64,000 nt of DNA from Xylanibacter ruminicola (GCA_015060625.1 SUYC01000012.1:1-64000); one strand, 5' to 3'. Counted from the stretch's first letter, positions 15,417 to 24,475 are shown. The notes: generated by a model from the letters alone, not told the origin. Numbers and translations are program-made.

Positions 15417-17918
15417 ATGAAGAAATCAAGATTTTACCTCTTAGGCATTTTCGCCACAGCGTCTATCAGCGTTTGCGCTCAGACCACCAAGCGCGTGTTT
15501 GTCTATAGCCCAGGTGAGCACGCCGGCTTGCATGTAGCACAATTCACCCCCAACGGTTGGCAGGAGATGGGGCAGCTGTGCTCGTCCGACTATGGCACAT
15601 GGGGAGCCGAGAAGCGCATGTACCACCCCTCAGTGGCCCGCGCTGCCGATGGCACCTGGCGCCTGGTGTTTCAGGTCAACGACAGTTCACCACTCTTTGC
15701 CGCAGCCTATAGCCGCAACTTGGTAACCTGGCGCCCACAAGACTATCCTGTGATGTCAACGCCACAGTGCCTCAAGCCGGTAGTCTTTGCCAATGACAAT
15801 GGCACCTTCGACATCTATTATCAGACGAAGACCGGCGACAAGCGCTGGGTATCTGCATCGGGCAACTTCCGTCAATTCAGCAACGACCAAAAGAGCCTGA
15901 TCGATCAGGCTGCCTGGACGCGCGACACCGCCACCATAGCAGGCAAGTTGCACGAGGGCAACACCTTCGACATCACAGCGCAGGAACTCAGCACCATCAC
16001 CAGTCATTTCCAACAGTTGCAGACCGACGCACGTCTCAGCAGTGAGCGCATGCACGACGATGCCAAGAATTCCCTGCTGCCCCATCAGCCTGTGACAGCC
16101 ACACTTCACGTGAGCAACAGCGAGAAGACCATCAGCGACAAACTGATAGGTATCTTCTTCGAAGACATCAGCTATGCTGCCGATGGCGGTCTGTATGCCG
16201 AACTGATTCAGAACCGCGACTTCGAATACAACGCAAAAGATCGTCGCGAGTGGAACGCCACCACCGCCTGGCACTCAGCCAGTCCTATCGATATTTCCAC
16301 CCAGCACCCACTCAGCAGCAACAATCCCCACTATGCTGTGATTGCTGCCGACACACTGTGGAACGAGGGTTGGGATGGCATCGCCGTAGAGGCCGGCCAT
16401 AAGTACAACTTCTCGATGTATGTTCTGGCCGACGGTCAGAAGCAGAACTTCACGATTCAGCTAATAGGCACCGATGGCACCATACTTGCCAGCAGCAAAC
16501 TCAAAACCCAGGGCACCGATTGGCAACAGTACACCTGCGTGCTCAGCACCAAGAAGAGCTGCACCAAGGCCCGTCTGGCCATCATTCCGCAGAAGTCCGT
16601 CCGTGTGGGACTCGATATGATTTCGCTCTTTCCACAAGAAACATTTATGAACCGTCCTAACGGTCTGCGTCGCGACTTAGCTCAGGTCATCGCCAACCTG
16701 AAGCCCAAGTTCGTCCGCTTCCCTGGCGGTTGCATGAGCCATGGCCAGGGCCTCGACAATATCTACCATTGGAACCACACCGTAGGTCCACTTCAGGACC
16801 GCAAACCCGACTTCAATATCTGGGGCTATCATCAGACACGCGGACTGGGATTCTTCGAGTATTTCCAGTTCTGCGAAGACATCGGTGCCGAGCCACTCCC
16901 AGTGCTTGCAGCAGGCGTTCCATGCCAGAACTCAGCCGCCAACGCCCAGGGTATAGGCGGTCAGCAGTGCGGCATCCCTATGGATCAGATGCCAGCTTAC
17001 ATCCAAGAGCTGCTCGACCTGATTGAGTGGGCCAATGGCAATCCCGCCACCTCCAAGTGGGCCAAGCTTCGCGCTGATGCCGGTCACCCCGCCCCATTCA
17101 ACCTTAAATATATAGGTATAGGCAACGAGGACATCATCGGCACCGTGTTCGAAGAGCGCTACGAGATGATCTGCAAGGCCATCCGTCAGAAATATCCCGA
17201 GATTAAGATTTGTGGCACCGTAGGACCTTTCCACGCCCCAAGTGCCGATTACGTCGAAGGATGGGACTTCACCAAGCGCCATCCCGAGCTGCAGTATATG
17301 GTTGATGAGCACTACTACGAGTCAACCGGTTGGTTCATGCACCATCGCAACTATTACGACGGTTACGATCGCACCATGCCTAAGGTTTATCTTGGCGAAT
17401 ATGCAGCCTCAACCAATGTCAAGCGTCCCAATATCGAGACCGCACTGGCCGAAGCCCTCTATCTCACCGATGTTGAGCGCAATGGCGACGTGGTAGAGAT
17501 GACCAGCTACGCCCCGATGCTGGCCAAGGATAAGCACCACAACTGGGATCCCGACATGATCTACTTCTCTAACACCGAAGTCCGCCCCACCCCTGCCTAC
17601 CATGTTCAGCGCATGTTCTCGGTATATGGTGGCGACAAGTACGTGAGCACCGACATCCAGATTGCCCCCGAACTTAAACATCGCGTAGGCATCAGTCTGG
17701 TTCGCCACAGTGCCACCGGCCGTCGCTATCTCAAGTTGGTAAACGCCCTGCCCGTAGAGCTCACCATCAAAGCCAACGGCCTCACTATCCCAGCCGACAG
17801 CAAGACCGAGGAGTTCAGCGGTCAGCCCACCGACCAGACGCTTGAGATGAAGCAAGGAGTAGCAGGCCCCAACGCCCTCACGCTCCCCCCTTACACTTTC
17901 CGTGTGATAGAGTTATAA
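15417..17918 (+). CDS. GH51 alpha-L-arabinofuranosidase with N-terminal propeller-like domain
   Basis: An 833-aa secreted enzyme, signal peptide MKKSRFYLLGIFATASISVCAQ. Residues about 25-215 resemble a partial GH43-like blade region (RMYHPSVARAADGTWRLVFQ, then SRNLVTWRPQ and a second blade TFDIYYQTKTGDKRW). The GH51 part starts near 230 with a carbohydrate-binding insert. Acid/base Glu is in GIGNED (about 571) and the nucleophile in YLGEYAA (about 661). It shares catalytic architecture with the divergent GH51 gene, suggesting paired action on arabinose side chains. Whether the N-domain is catalytic is unclear. Confidence 0.88.
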   Translation: MKKSRFYLLGIFATASISVCAQTTKRVFVYSPGEHAGLHVAQFTPNGWQEMGQLCSSDYGTWGAEKRMYHPSVARAADGTWRLVFQVNDSSPLFAAAYSRNLVTWRPQDYPVMSTPQCLKPVVFANDNGTFDIYYQTKTGDKRWVSASGNFRQFSNDQKSLIDQAAWTRDTATIAGKLHEGNTFDITAQELSTITSHFQQLQTDARLSSERMHDDAKNSLLPHQPVTATLHVSNSEKTISDKLIGIFFEDISYAADGGLYAELIQNRDFEYNAKDRREWNATTAWHSASPIDISTQHPLSSNNPHYAVIAADTLWNEGWDGIAVEAGHKYNFSMYVLADGQKQNFTIQLIGTDGTILASSKLKTQGTDWQQYTCVLSTKKSCTKARLAIIPQKSVRVGLDMISLFPQETFMNRPNGLRRDLAQVIANLKPKFVRFPGGCMSHGQGLDNIYHWNHTVGPLQDRKPDFNIWGYHQTRGLGFFEYFQFCEDIGAEPLPVLAAGVPCQNSAANAQGIGGQQCGIPMDQMPAYIQELLDLIEWANGNPATSKWAKLRADAGHPAPFNLKYIGIGNEDIIGTVFEERYEMICKAIRQKYPEIKICGTVGPFHAPSADYVEGWDFTKRHPELQYMVDEHYYESTGWFMHHRNYYDGYDRTMPKVYLGEYAASTNVKRPNIETALAEALYLTDVERNGDVVEMTSYAPMLAKDKHHNWDPDMIYFSNTEVRPTPAYHVQRMFSVYGGDKYVSTDIQIAPELKHRVGISLVRHSATGRRYLKLVNALPVELTIKANGLTIPADSKTEEFSGQPTDQTLEMKQGVAGPNALTLPPYTFRVIEL

Positions 17919-17931
17919 AAACAGGTTTTCA

Positions 17932-19014
17932 TTAACCTATTATATATTTACTGCCCGGTATCAGCGAGATGAGTTTCGTGGTAACTGCACAGCATAGGAA
18001 TGTGAGCAGTCCGATAACGGGAATGGCCAGCCATACAGGCAGTATAGGGTTTGCCACATCGCCATCGATAATCCATTCGGCAATGAACGTCAGGAAGAAA
18101 ATGTGCATCAGATACATACCGAAGGTGAGCTTGGCCAGACTGTTAATCCATCGGGGAGCCTTCTGGATGCAGCTGAACAGCAGGAAAGCGCCGAAGGTGG
18201 CAAGCAGCACATTGGGTGTGCAGAACTCCCACGCCCATTCCATCATCGGTGTATCCATCTGCACTCCTGGCACGGCCTTCAACCAGAAACTCCATGCAGT
18301 GAACAGACCGCCAATAACAAAACTGATTGCCCCGACGGTCAACTTCTTCTGCTGACTCCATTTCAAGTGCACTCGGATGTAATGAGCCAATACGAGATAG
18401 CCTAAATAGCCTGAGCAGTACCATAGGGCAGAATACTGATTCCAGAAGCATTCACCCCAAAGTTCGGGCGACACAAAGCGGTGCAACCAAGGGGTGAGTG
18501 TTGAGAAAGCAAAGAGACCGAGGAATATCCGTTCGTCTTTTGCACTTGACTTTTCGAGCCAGGGCGACACCACAGGTATGATCAGGTAGATACTGATGAG
18601 CGGATACATGAACCACAGATGGCCGCCCCATTGCGGGAAGTTGAAGGGCACCATCTTCAGTTGCCCGATAGCCTCATCCCAAGTCAATCCGCCCCAAGCG
18701 GCTGGCAATAGGGCATACAGCACCAAGAAGCAAACAAAAGGCGGCAGAATGCGCAGGAAGCGACGGTGATAGAACTGACTCATCGTCATCCCCGGCTTCA
18801 TCGGCACCAGTAAGAAAGCAGAGACTATCATAAACAGCGGTACGGATATGCGCCCGAAGAAACCATCATAGACGGAAACCCATAGGCGATTGTCTTCATT
18901 CACCACTTGGGATATCGGTCCCAAGTTATAAAACTGCTCACTAGCATGTACCAGCATTACCAACAGGCAGGCAATCACGCGGATGTAATCTACAAATGCT
19001 ATTCTATCCTTCAT
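17932..19014 (-). CDS. Membrane acyltransferase (acyltransferase 3 family)
   Basis: A 360-aa integral membrane protein with about ten helices. The N-terminus RIAFVDYIRVIACLLVMLVH has the family's conserved His in LVMLVHASE, followed by an RISVPLFMIVSAFLL segment. Members O-acylate sugars, surface polysaccharides or lipids using acyl-CoA. Start placed at 19014 (MKDRIAF) because the upstream 21 codons read from leader DNA and the promoter is at 19055-19062. The acceptor is unknown. Confidence 0.82.
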   Translation of the reverse strand: MKDRIAFVDYIRVIACLLVMLVHASEQFYNLGPISQVVNEDNRLWVSVYDGFFGRISVPLFMIVSAFLLVPMKPGMTMSQFYHRRFLRILPPFVCFLVLYALLPAAWGGLTWDEAIGQLKMVPFNFPQWGGHLWFMYPLISIYLIIPVVSPWLEKSSAKDERIFLGLFAFSTLTPWLHRFVSPELWGECFWNQYSALWYCSGYLGYLVLAHYIRVHLKWSQQKKLTVGAISFVIGGLFTAWSFWLKAVPGVQMDTPMMEWAWEFCTPNVLLATFGAFLLFSCIQKAPRWINSLAKLTFGMYLMHIFFLTFIAEWIIDGDVANPILPVWLAIPVIGLLTFLCCAVTTKLISLIPGSKYIIG

Positions 19015-19054
19015 ATCTAATTTATTTTTGCTGATATTTATATAAATATGTAAG

Positions 19055-19062
19055 CAAAGGTA
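19055..19062 (-). promoter_or_regulatory. -7 element (TACCTTTG) of the acyltransferase gene
   Basis: Minus-strand TACCTTTG 41 bp before the start at 19014, facing the divergent element at 19085-19092. Confidence 0.6.
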
Positions 19063-19084
19063 GTTATAATTCCACAATTATTTG

Positions 19085-19092
19085 TACCTTTG
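19085..19092 (+). promoter_or_regulatory. -7 element (TACCTTTG) of the cyclophilin gene
   Basis: TACCTTTG 22 bp before the ATG at 19114. Confidence 0.6.
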
Positions 19093-19113
19093 CATTAATA
19101 TTTAGGATAGTTT

Positions 19114-19842
19114 ATGAAAGTTAAGATTCAAACCATGCTGGGCGACATCGTAGTTCGCCTTTACGACGAGACGCCTATCCATCGCGACAATTTCGTAAAA
19201 TTGGCGAAGGAGGGTTATTATGATGGCACTTTGTTCCATCGGGTTATCAAATCGTTTATGATTCAGGGAGGTGATCCTGATTCCAAAGGTGCACCTGCTG
19301 GCAAGATGCTGGGTGTTGGCGGACCTGACTATACGCTGGAAGCCGAAATTAAGGAAGGTCTGTTTCATAAGCGTGGCGCCTTGGCTGCTGCACGTCAGGG
19401 CGACGAGGTGAATCCTGAGCGCAGAAGCAGCGGCTCTCAGTTCTATATCGTCTGGGGAGATGTGTACAACGAGGGACAGCTTCGCCAGTTCTCCAAGCAG
19501 CTGAGAATGCAGAAAGTGCAGGATGTTTTTAACGCACTTGCAGCCGAGCATCGTGCAGAGATCATGCAGATGCGCCGTGACAGAAACCGTGAGGGACTCC
19601 AGGAACTGCAGGACAAACTGGCTGCAGAAGCCGAGAGTAAAGTCAGCAAATCAGGACTTACTGATGAGCAAGTGAAGATTTACTCAACGATTGGCGGTAC
19701 TCCCCATCTGGATGGCCAATACACCGTATTTGGCGAAGTTGAGGAAGGCCTTGATGTGGTAGAAATGATTCAAGGAACAGCTACCGGGCGCGCCGACCGT
19801 CCCGTTGATGATATTGAAATGAAAATGACGGTTATTGAGTAA
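19114..19842 (+). CDS. Cyclophilin-type peptidyl-prolyl isomerase
   Basis: A 242-aa cyclophilin. YDGTLFHRVIKSFMIQGGDP carries the catalytic Arg and the FMIQGG strand; SSGSQFYIVWG and the terminal GQYTVFGEVEEGLDVVEMIQ complete the fold. A charged helical insert of about 65 residues (roughly 118-182, RQFSKQLRMQKVQD onward) separates the two halves, as in other Bacteroidetes cyclophilins. No signal peptide is seen, so it is probably cytoplasmic. It catalyses cis/trans isomerisation of prolyl bonds. Confidence 0.92.
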   Translation: MKVKIQTMLGDIVVRLYDETPIHRDNFVKLAKEGYYDGTLFHRVIKSFMIQGGDPDSKGAPAGKMLGVGGPDYTLEAEIKEGLFHKRGALAAARQGDEVNPERRSSGSQFYIVWGDVYNEGQLRQFSKQLRMQKVQDVFNALAAEHRAEIMQMRRDRNREGLQELQDKLAAEAESKVSKSGLTDEQVKIYSTIGGTPHLDGQYTVFGEVEEGLDVVEMIQGTATGRADRPVDDIEMKMTVIE

Positions 19843-19846
19843 GACT

Positions 19847-19913
19847 TCATCCGAAGAGCTTACTCTTTAACCGCTTATAGCCTTCTACACCGAGGTCGCT
19901 CAATCCTTGTCAT
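19847..19913 (-). pseudogene. Scar of a second YgbA-like gene
   Basis: The minus strand begins ATGACAAGGATTGAGCG, like the start of the intact YgbA-like gene at 10624, and continues directly with GGTGTAGAAGGCTATAAGCG, like that gene's 3' end (GVEGYKRLK). About 460 bp of the middle are missing and the two ends are out of frame. It is a deletion scar of a paralogue between the cyclophilin and peroxidase genes. Confidence 0.6.
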
Positions 19914-19922
19914 TTCCATATA

Positions 19923-20465
19923 TTATAACATGGCTTCAATATCCTTCTCGAAATCCTTAGGCTCAGTGGTGGGAGCATAACGCTTGATGGTCTCACCGTC
20001 CTTCGAAATCAGGAACTTGGTGAAATTCCACTTGATATCACTGTCCTTCTCCACACTCTTGCTGATGGTTTTGAAGAGGGCTTTGGCAGCTTTTGCCTTC
20101 AGTCCGTTGTACTCCTCTGTTGGAGCCTGAGCCTTCAGATACTCAAAGATGGGCTGGGCATCCTTACCATTTACATCACCCTTTCTCATAATCTGGAAAG
20201 TCACACCGTAGTTCAGCTGGCAGAACTCCTCAATTTTTTCGTCGCCCTCTGGATCCTGCTCCTTAAACTGATTGCAGGGGAATCCGATAACAACAAGTCC
20301 CTGATCCTTATATTTCTTGTTGAGCTCCTCCAGTCCTGCAAACTGAGGGGTGAATCCGCACTTGCTGGCTGTGTTGACAATCAGCAATACCTTACCATTA
20401 AACTGTGAGAAATCAATCTCCTTGCCTCTGCTTGAAAAAGCCTTGAAATCATAAATCTTTTGCAT
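19923..20465 (-). CDS. Glutathione peroxidase family protein (cysteine type)
   Basis: A 180-aa thioredoxin-fold peroxidase. The active site NTASKCGFTPQ has cysteine (about 36) in place of selenocysteine; FPCNQFKEQDP and IKWNFTKFL supply the Gln and Trp/Asn of the tetrad. Bacterial members usually use thioredoxin to reduce hydroperoxides. No signal peptide, so cytoplasmic. A -7 element TACCTTTG lies at 20518-20525. Confidence 0.93.
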   Translation of the reverse strand: MQKIYDFKAFSSRGKEIDFSQFNGKVLLIVNTASKCGFTPQFAGLEELNKKYKDQGLVVIGFPCNQFKEQDPEGDEKIEEFCQLNYGVTFQIMRKGDVNGKDAQPIFEYLKAQAPTEEYNGLKAKAAKALFKTISKSVEKDSDIKWNFTKFLISKDGETIKRYAPTTEPKDFEKDIEAML

Positions 20466-20517
20466 ACCTTTTATATTTTAATTATACTATTTACATCGTT
20501 TGCGACTTTTGTCGGTG

Positions 20518-20525
20518 CAAAGGTA
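20518..20525 (-). promoter_or_regulatory. -7 element (TACCTTTG) of the peroxidase gene
   Basis: Minus-strand TACCTTTG 53 bp upstream of the start at 20465. Confidence 0.55.
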
Positions 20526-20574
20526 AGAATATTTATTTGTATCGCAAGCGATTTAGCGAAAACTTTAAGAGTAT

Positions 20575-21690
20575 TTAACTATGAATCGCTTGCGATATAT
20601 TATCATCAGGCCACGGCTTAAACTCCAGTTCCAGCTCAATCCATTGTGGTTCTTTCTTGGGTGTTTGCGACTTCTGATTAGATACGCCCAGCCCTAACAA
20701 ACGGATGGGGTGTGAGTGATATTCCACTTGCTGCATCAGTTGTTTGGCCAACGGCAGGATCTCATCTTTAGTACGCAGAATCTGATCTACGGTGATGCTG
20801 CGGGTGATTTGCTGATAATCTAAGAATTTCACCTTCAGCGTCAGCGTACGCCCCTCGAAGTTGTTCTTTTCGATACGCCGAACCAACTCCAGTACCGTGT
20901 GATACAGATGGATGGTAACGGCAGCATTCTCGCTGATGTCGGATTCAAAGGTGTGCTCGCAACTCACCGACTTTCTCTCCCACTCGCTAATCACAGGACG
21001 GTTGTCGATGCCTCGCGAAAAGTCATAGAACACCTGCCCCATCTTTCCAAACTCCTCAGTCAGTCGGCTCAGCGACGTGTTTCTCAAATCCAGGCCCGTA
21101 AAAATGCCCATGCGGTGCATCTTTTCGGCAGTCTTCTGCCCTACTCCCCAAATCTTCTCAACCTTCAGTTGGGCAATGAAATCCAAAGCCCTGTCGGGAT
21201 GAATCACCGTCAGTCCATCGGGTTTGCGCCAGTCAGAGGCAATCTTTGCCAGAAACTTACAGTAGCTCACGCCAGCCGATGCCGTCAGTCCGGTAGTCTC
21301 TCGGATGCGCTGCTTGATTTCCTTTGCTATGTCCACACCCAATTCTATACCTTTCTTATTCTCCGTCACATCCAGAAACGCCTCGTCGAGCGATATGGGC
21401 TCAATCAGGTCGGTATAATCATGAAATATTTCATGCAGCTGTGCCGACACCTCTTTATAACGCTGAAAGTGCGGCTCCACGATAATCAGTTGCGGACACA
21501 GTCGTTTGGCCAACTGAATCGACTGCGCCGAATGCACACCAAAGCGCCTGGCCTCATAGCTGGCAGTTGACACCACGCCACGTTCAGCATCGTGCCCCAC
21601 CGCTATCGGCTTGCCCTTCAGTTCCGGATTATCGCGCTGCTCTACAGCCGCGAAAAACTGATCCATGTCCACATGGATAATCTTCATCAC
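20575..21690 (-). CDS. dinB: DNA polymerase IV (DinB)
   Basis: A 371-aa Y-family polymerase of usual length. IHVDMDQFFAAVEQ supplies the first acidic ligands and the steric gate; EPISLDEAFLDVT supplies Asp102/Glu103. A helix-hairpin-helix thumb (KIWGVGQKTAEKM) and little finger follow. It inserts opposite damaged bases. The start is either of two adjacent ATG codons. It is the second Y-family polymerase here, of a different subclass from the one at 1448-2959. Confidence 0.95.
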   Translation of the reverse strand: MMKIIHVDMDQFFAAVEQRDNPELKGKPIAVGHDAERGVVSTASYEARRFGVHSAQSIQLAKRLCPQLIIVEPHFQRYKEVSAQLHEIFHDYTDLIEPISLDEAFLDVTENKKGIELGVDIAKEIKQRIRETTGLTASAGVSYCKFLAKIASDWRKPDGLTVIHPDRALDFIAQLKVEKIWGVGQKTAEKMHRMGIFTGLDLRNTSLSRLTEEFGKMGQVFYDFSRGIDNRPVISEWERKSVSCEHTFESDISENAAVTIHLYHTVLELVRRIEKNNFEGRTLTLKVKFLDYQQITRSITVDQILRTKDEILPLAKQLMQQVEYHSHPIRLLGLGVSNQKSQTPKKEPQWIELELEFKPWPDDNISQAIHS

Positions 21691-21712
21691 TACCCTATTC
21701 TCAATTTTCGGG

Positions 21713-21720
21713 CAAAATTA
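21713..21720 (-). promoter_or_regulatory. -7 element (TAATTTTG) of dinB
   Basis: Minus-strand TAATTTTG 23 bp before the dinB start. Confidence 0.55.
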
Positions 21721-21777
21721 CCAATAATCAGCGTAAAAACGTTGCCTTTACACAAAAAATTTAGATTATTTAGAACC

Positions 21778-22194
21778 CTACGGTTTAAAGCCCGTCTGCC
21801 ACACCGCCTTGACACCCTCGCAGAAATCGTAGAGGATGTGGCGGCCCTGAATACGGCGACCGGCTGGCAAGAAACCACATACGATGCGGGTGATGTGGCG
21901 GCGGATATTGAATGTCTTCGGATCATCCACACCGATGCTTTCTACACGCAGACTGAAGCGACCGATGCCAGGCAGCACAACCGTCTGTCCTTCCGTAAGT
22001 CTTTGTTTCAATATATCCTGCAATTCGGTTACAACACCAAGCACAGCGCCTTCCGAAAAGCCGCTGTTACGACAAGCTTCGGCAGCAATCTCCTCGAGTG
22101 TCACCTCACCCTGACTAACTGTTTTTGCAAAATATTTCCCATAAGAGCTACTGCTCTTGATATTGTTCTTAATAAGTCTGATATGTACAGCCAT
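21778..22194 (-). CDS. HU-like DNA-binding protein (Bacteroidetes HU-HIG type)
   Basis: A 138-aa protein. The N-terminal half (GKYFAKTVSQGEVTLEEIA, then LQDILKQRLTEGQTVVLPGI) is the helical body and first strand of the HU/IHF fold, with GIGRFSLRVES after it. The arms and C-terminus differ from classical HU, as in the extended Bacteroidetes group. It probably binds or bends DNA. In many Bacteroidales such genes sit beside a VirE-type ATPase gene, as here. The DNA target is unknown. Confidence 0.78.
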   Translation of the reverse strand: MAVHIRLIKNNIKSSSSYGKYFAKTVSQGEVTLEEIAAEACRNSGFSEGAVLGVVTELQDILKQRLTEGQTVVLPGIGRFSLRVESIGVDDPKTFNIRRHITRIVCGFLPAGRRIQGRHILYDFCEGVKAVWQTGFKP

Positions 22195-22215
22195 TTTTTA
22201 TATACAATTATTTAT

Positions 22216-22290
22216 TATCTATCACTATTTATCACAACTCATTTAATATCAATTGGTTATACAGAGTGATAGATATTGTTTATCTATCAC
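22216..22290. repeat. TATCTATCAC repeats, including a 10-bp inverted repeat
   Basis: TATCTATCAC occurs at 22216-22225 and 22281-22290. Its complement GTGATAGATA at 22266-22275 pairs with the second copy across a 5-nt loop. Related TATCAC/GTGATA words appear at 22229-22234, 22294-22299 and again beyond the other end of the virE gene near 24535-24606. Iteron-like or regulatory; function unknown. Confidence 0.5.
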
Positions 22291-22304
22291 CACTATCACT
22301 CACA

Positions 22305-22323
22305 GTAAAACAACTTGTTTTAC
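22305..22323. repeat. 19-bp palindrome GTAAAACAACTTGTTTTAC
   Basis: A perfect 9+1+9 palindrome. An identical sequence in opposite orientation stands at 22371-22389, 66 bp away. Both lie between the virE stop and the HU-like gene. They could be operators, a terminator pair, or sites for the adjacent DNA-binding protein. Confidence 0.6.
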
Positions 22324-22370
22324 CTTTCAAAATGCTATCTTTCACCATAACATATAGCTTCTGCAGCATA

Positions 22371-22389
22371 GTAAAACAAGTTGTTTTAC
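22371..22389. repeat. 19-bp palindrome GTAAAACAAGTTGTTTTAC
   Basis: Second copy, reverse complement of 22305-22323, with a perfect 9-bp arm on each side of a central G. It begins 10 bp beyond the virE stop codon and is followed on the minus strand by unrelated sequence, so a simple terminator is not certain. Confidence 0.6.
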
Positions 22390-22398
22390 TTTTAGAGA

Positions 22399-24417
22399 TC
22401 ATATCTCTTCAACTCTGAAAACCGATCCTTTGTTGCTTCGTTTGTGCTGATATCCCATTTTAACCAACCTCCTTCCCAACTCAATGTCAGTACCTTTCGT
22501 AATCGTAAAGGTGGGGAATAGCTTTTCAAGTCGCACCATCATCGTCTGGAGCGAAACAAACTTCGCATCATCCGGCGTTTCCTCGGGGGCCAGATAAGTC
22601 AGGGCTATCATCTGCTCGTAGCTGTTCACCTGCTGAAACGGCTCGTTCTGCTGCATGATTCGGGCATTGTCCTCGTCCTCAAACCAGTATTGGCGCCCCT
22701 GCTGCAGTTCGGTATAGAGCTGGGCATATAGCATGTCGTAGTTAATCAGCCCCGAGTTGTCAATCTCCTCGGCATAGATGCATACAAAACGGCGCGAGCC
22801 TGTGGGGTCGGTCAGCGGGCGCAGATTGTTAGTCGTAGCAATAAACGAGGCAAACCTCTGGCGCTCTTCCATCACCTTGCCGTATGGCGGACGGAACTTG
22901 ATGTCGTTTTTCGATATCAGGTACTTCAGGATAGGCTGCTGATTTTTCGACATGGCATCAAACTCATCGAGATTAATCAGCGCATAGCCCGACATGGCGA
23001 GAAAGATATCATTGTCGTTCTTCATCGACAGTCGGTCGTTATAATATATCTGCAGATAATCAGGCAGCAGCCTTCTGCAGAAGGTACTCTTACCCGATCC
23101 CTGCGGTCCGATGAGCAGGGGCACGATGGCATTACCATGCTGGCGGTCCTTACCCACCCACTGGGCCACCATCGATAGCATCCATGTGTGAAAGTCGCTT
23201 TCCCAGTGCTTATTGTCGGTCTTCACCCGTCGTGCCAGTTCGCCCACATAGTCGTGCTTGCCATTCCATTTAGGCAGGTGGCGCAGATAGTCCTCCATAG
23301 GGTAATACTTGGGAATGAGATTCGAGTCGATATAGCGGTTCAGATCCTTATCCCACGATTCCACACCCGCCTTCAGCGCCTTGATGGCCATGGTGTTGCG
23401 GGCAGCCTGGTCGAGCGGCTGAAAACCGTAGCCAATGGCATTCATGCGGTATTCGGGCGCACCAGTCATCACGTTAAGTCGCAAGGTATAATGCTCCTTC
23501 ATGTAGGCTTCGGTTTTAAAAGCCAACAGCGCCGATGGACGGGTGAACTTCATGGGGACGGTCTTTAGCGAATCACGCAGATAAGCCGTCTTAAAGGCCG
23601 ACGCGATTGCATCACTACCGAGACTATCGGATAGCAGGGGGATATACGAAGCCACACGCACACACCATGCCTGAGGCAGTCCCATCACCCGGCAACCGTC
23701 GGCCAACTGCTCCAGTACGATGATAGCAAACTCCTCATCGTTCTGCAAGTCGCCATTTTTCTCGATAGCCGCATCCAGACAATCATGAAACCTTCGCATC
23801 CGACTGTCGCGCACGCTAAGCCCTGGAATCTCCTCAGGATAATTATAGTCGCTGATGCGCTCCTGTACAGATCGGAACTCGGGCGTTGTTTCGGGTTCCG
23901 ACGAAACAGTTATGGGTATAGCCGATGGATGATAGAATGGCTGCGGGTCGTAGCTCACCTTACAGCTAGTTTCAAAGGTAGGCTCGTGTTCGGCCAGCGG
24001 CGTTCCCAACTGCGACGAATAAATGTAATGCAGTTTACGAAAAGCGTTAAGCAACGACTGATCATTAGTGGTGCCATCGGAAACAGCGTATGGGCATACG
24101 ATATGTAGCGAATGACCGTCGTACCCCATAAAGCAAAGCAAGGTATAAGGCTGCAGGGTGGCCAGTCGCTTGTATTCCTCCACGGTACTCATGTCGCGCA
24201 GGTTTTCCAGCGACAGCAGTACCAAACTGTTGTAGCTCTTAGCCTTCAGCATGCCGTTCTGTTTCACCCATTCAGCAGCAAAGCACACCTCCTTGGTATA
24301 GTCGTTGATATACTGCTGGCGATAGGTGCCATCCTTCAACTGCGCCACAAACTCATCGAGTTCCTCGCGCGCGTACCTCTTTTCATTTCTGTCAAGATTG
24401 ATAATAGTTATTCTCAT
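22399..24417 (-). CDS. VirE-type (virulence-associated E) ATPase with BT4734-like N-domain
   Basis: A 672-aa protein. The N-terminal third (about 60-165, with LLCFMGYDGHSLHIVCPY) resembles the primase-like domain found in these fusions. A helical middle leads to the VirE/VapE ATPase: Walker A GPQGSGKST at 437-445, Walker B INLDEFD at 481-487, then a sensor region FASFIATTNNLRPLTDP and an Arg finger GSRRFVCIY. Relatives are replicative primase-helicases of mobile elements, but many Bacteroidales carry one or more in the chromosome without other phage genes. An HU-like gene follows. Confidence 0.85.
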   Translation of the reverse strand: MRITIINLDRNEKRYAREELDEFVAQLKDGTYRQQYINDYTKEVCFAAEWVKQNGMLKAKSYNSLVLLSLENLRDMSTVEEYKRLATLQPYTLLCFMGYDGHSLHIVCPYAVSDGTTNDQSLLNAFRKLHYIYSSQLGTPLAEHEPTFETSCKVSYDPQPFYHPSAIPITVSSEPETTPEFRSVQERISDYNYPEEIPGLSVRDSRMRRFHDCLDAAIEKNGDLQNDEEFAIIVLEQLADGCRVMGLPQAWCVRVASYIPLLSDSLGSDAIASAFKTAYLRDSLKTVPMKFTRPSALLAFKTEAYMKEHYTLRLNVMTGAPEYRMNAIGYGFQPLDQAARNTMAIKALKAGVESWDKDLNRYIDSNLIPKYYPMEDYLRHLPKWNGKHDYVGELARRVKTDNKHWESDFHTWMLSMVAQWVGKDRQHGNAIVPLLIGPQGSGKSTFCRRLLPDYLQIYYNDRLSMKNDNDIFLAMSGYALINLDEFDAMSKNQQPILKYLISKNDIKFRPPYGKVMEERQRFASFIATTNNLRPLTDPTGSRRFVCIYAEEIDNSGLINYDMLYAQLYTELQQGRQYWFEDEDNARIMQQNEPFQQVNSYEQMIALTYLAPEETPDDAKFVSLQTMMVRLEKLFPTFTITKGTDIELGRRLVKMGYQHKRSNKGSVFRVEEI

Positions 24418-24467
24418 TGTTATTATTGATTAATTATGTACTATCCTCGCAGTTATTTTATTAACTG

Positions 24468-24475
24468 CAAATATA
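24468..24475 (-). promoter_or_regulatory. -7 element (TATATTTG) of the virE gene
   Basis: Minus-strand TATATTTG 51 bp before the start, with a TTG 20 bp further upstream as candidate -33. Confidence 0.55.

Noticed and set aside
17921..17940. Bidirectional terminator between the second GH51 gene and the acyltransferase gene
   Set aside because: Stem AGGTT/AACCT is only 5 bp and overlaps the acyltransferase stop codon; too weak to call.
22305..22389. CRISPR-like spacing of two palindromic repeats
   Set aside because: Only two copies, in opposite orientation, no further repeats or cas genes.
21778..24417. Prophage or integrative element around the HU/VirE pair
   Set aside because: No integrase, relaxase, capsid or attachment-site duplication was found; such pairs are common as isolated chromosomal genes in Bacteroidales.
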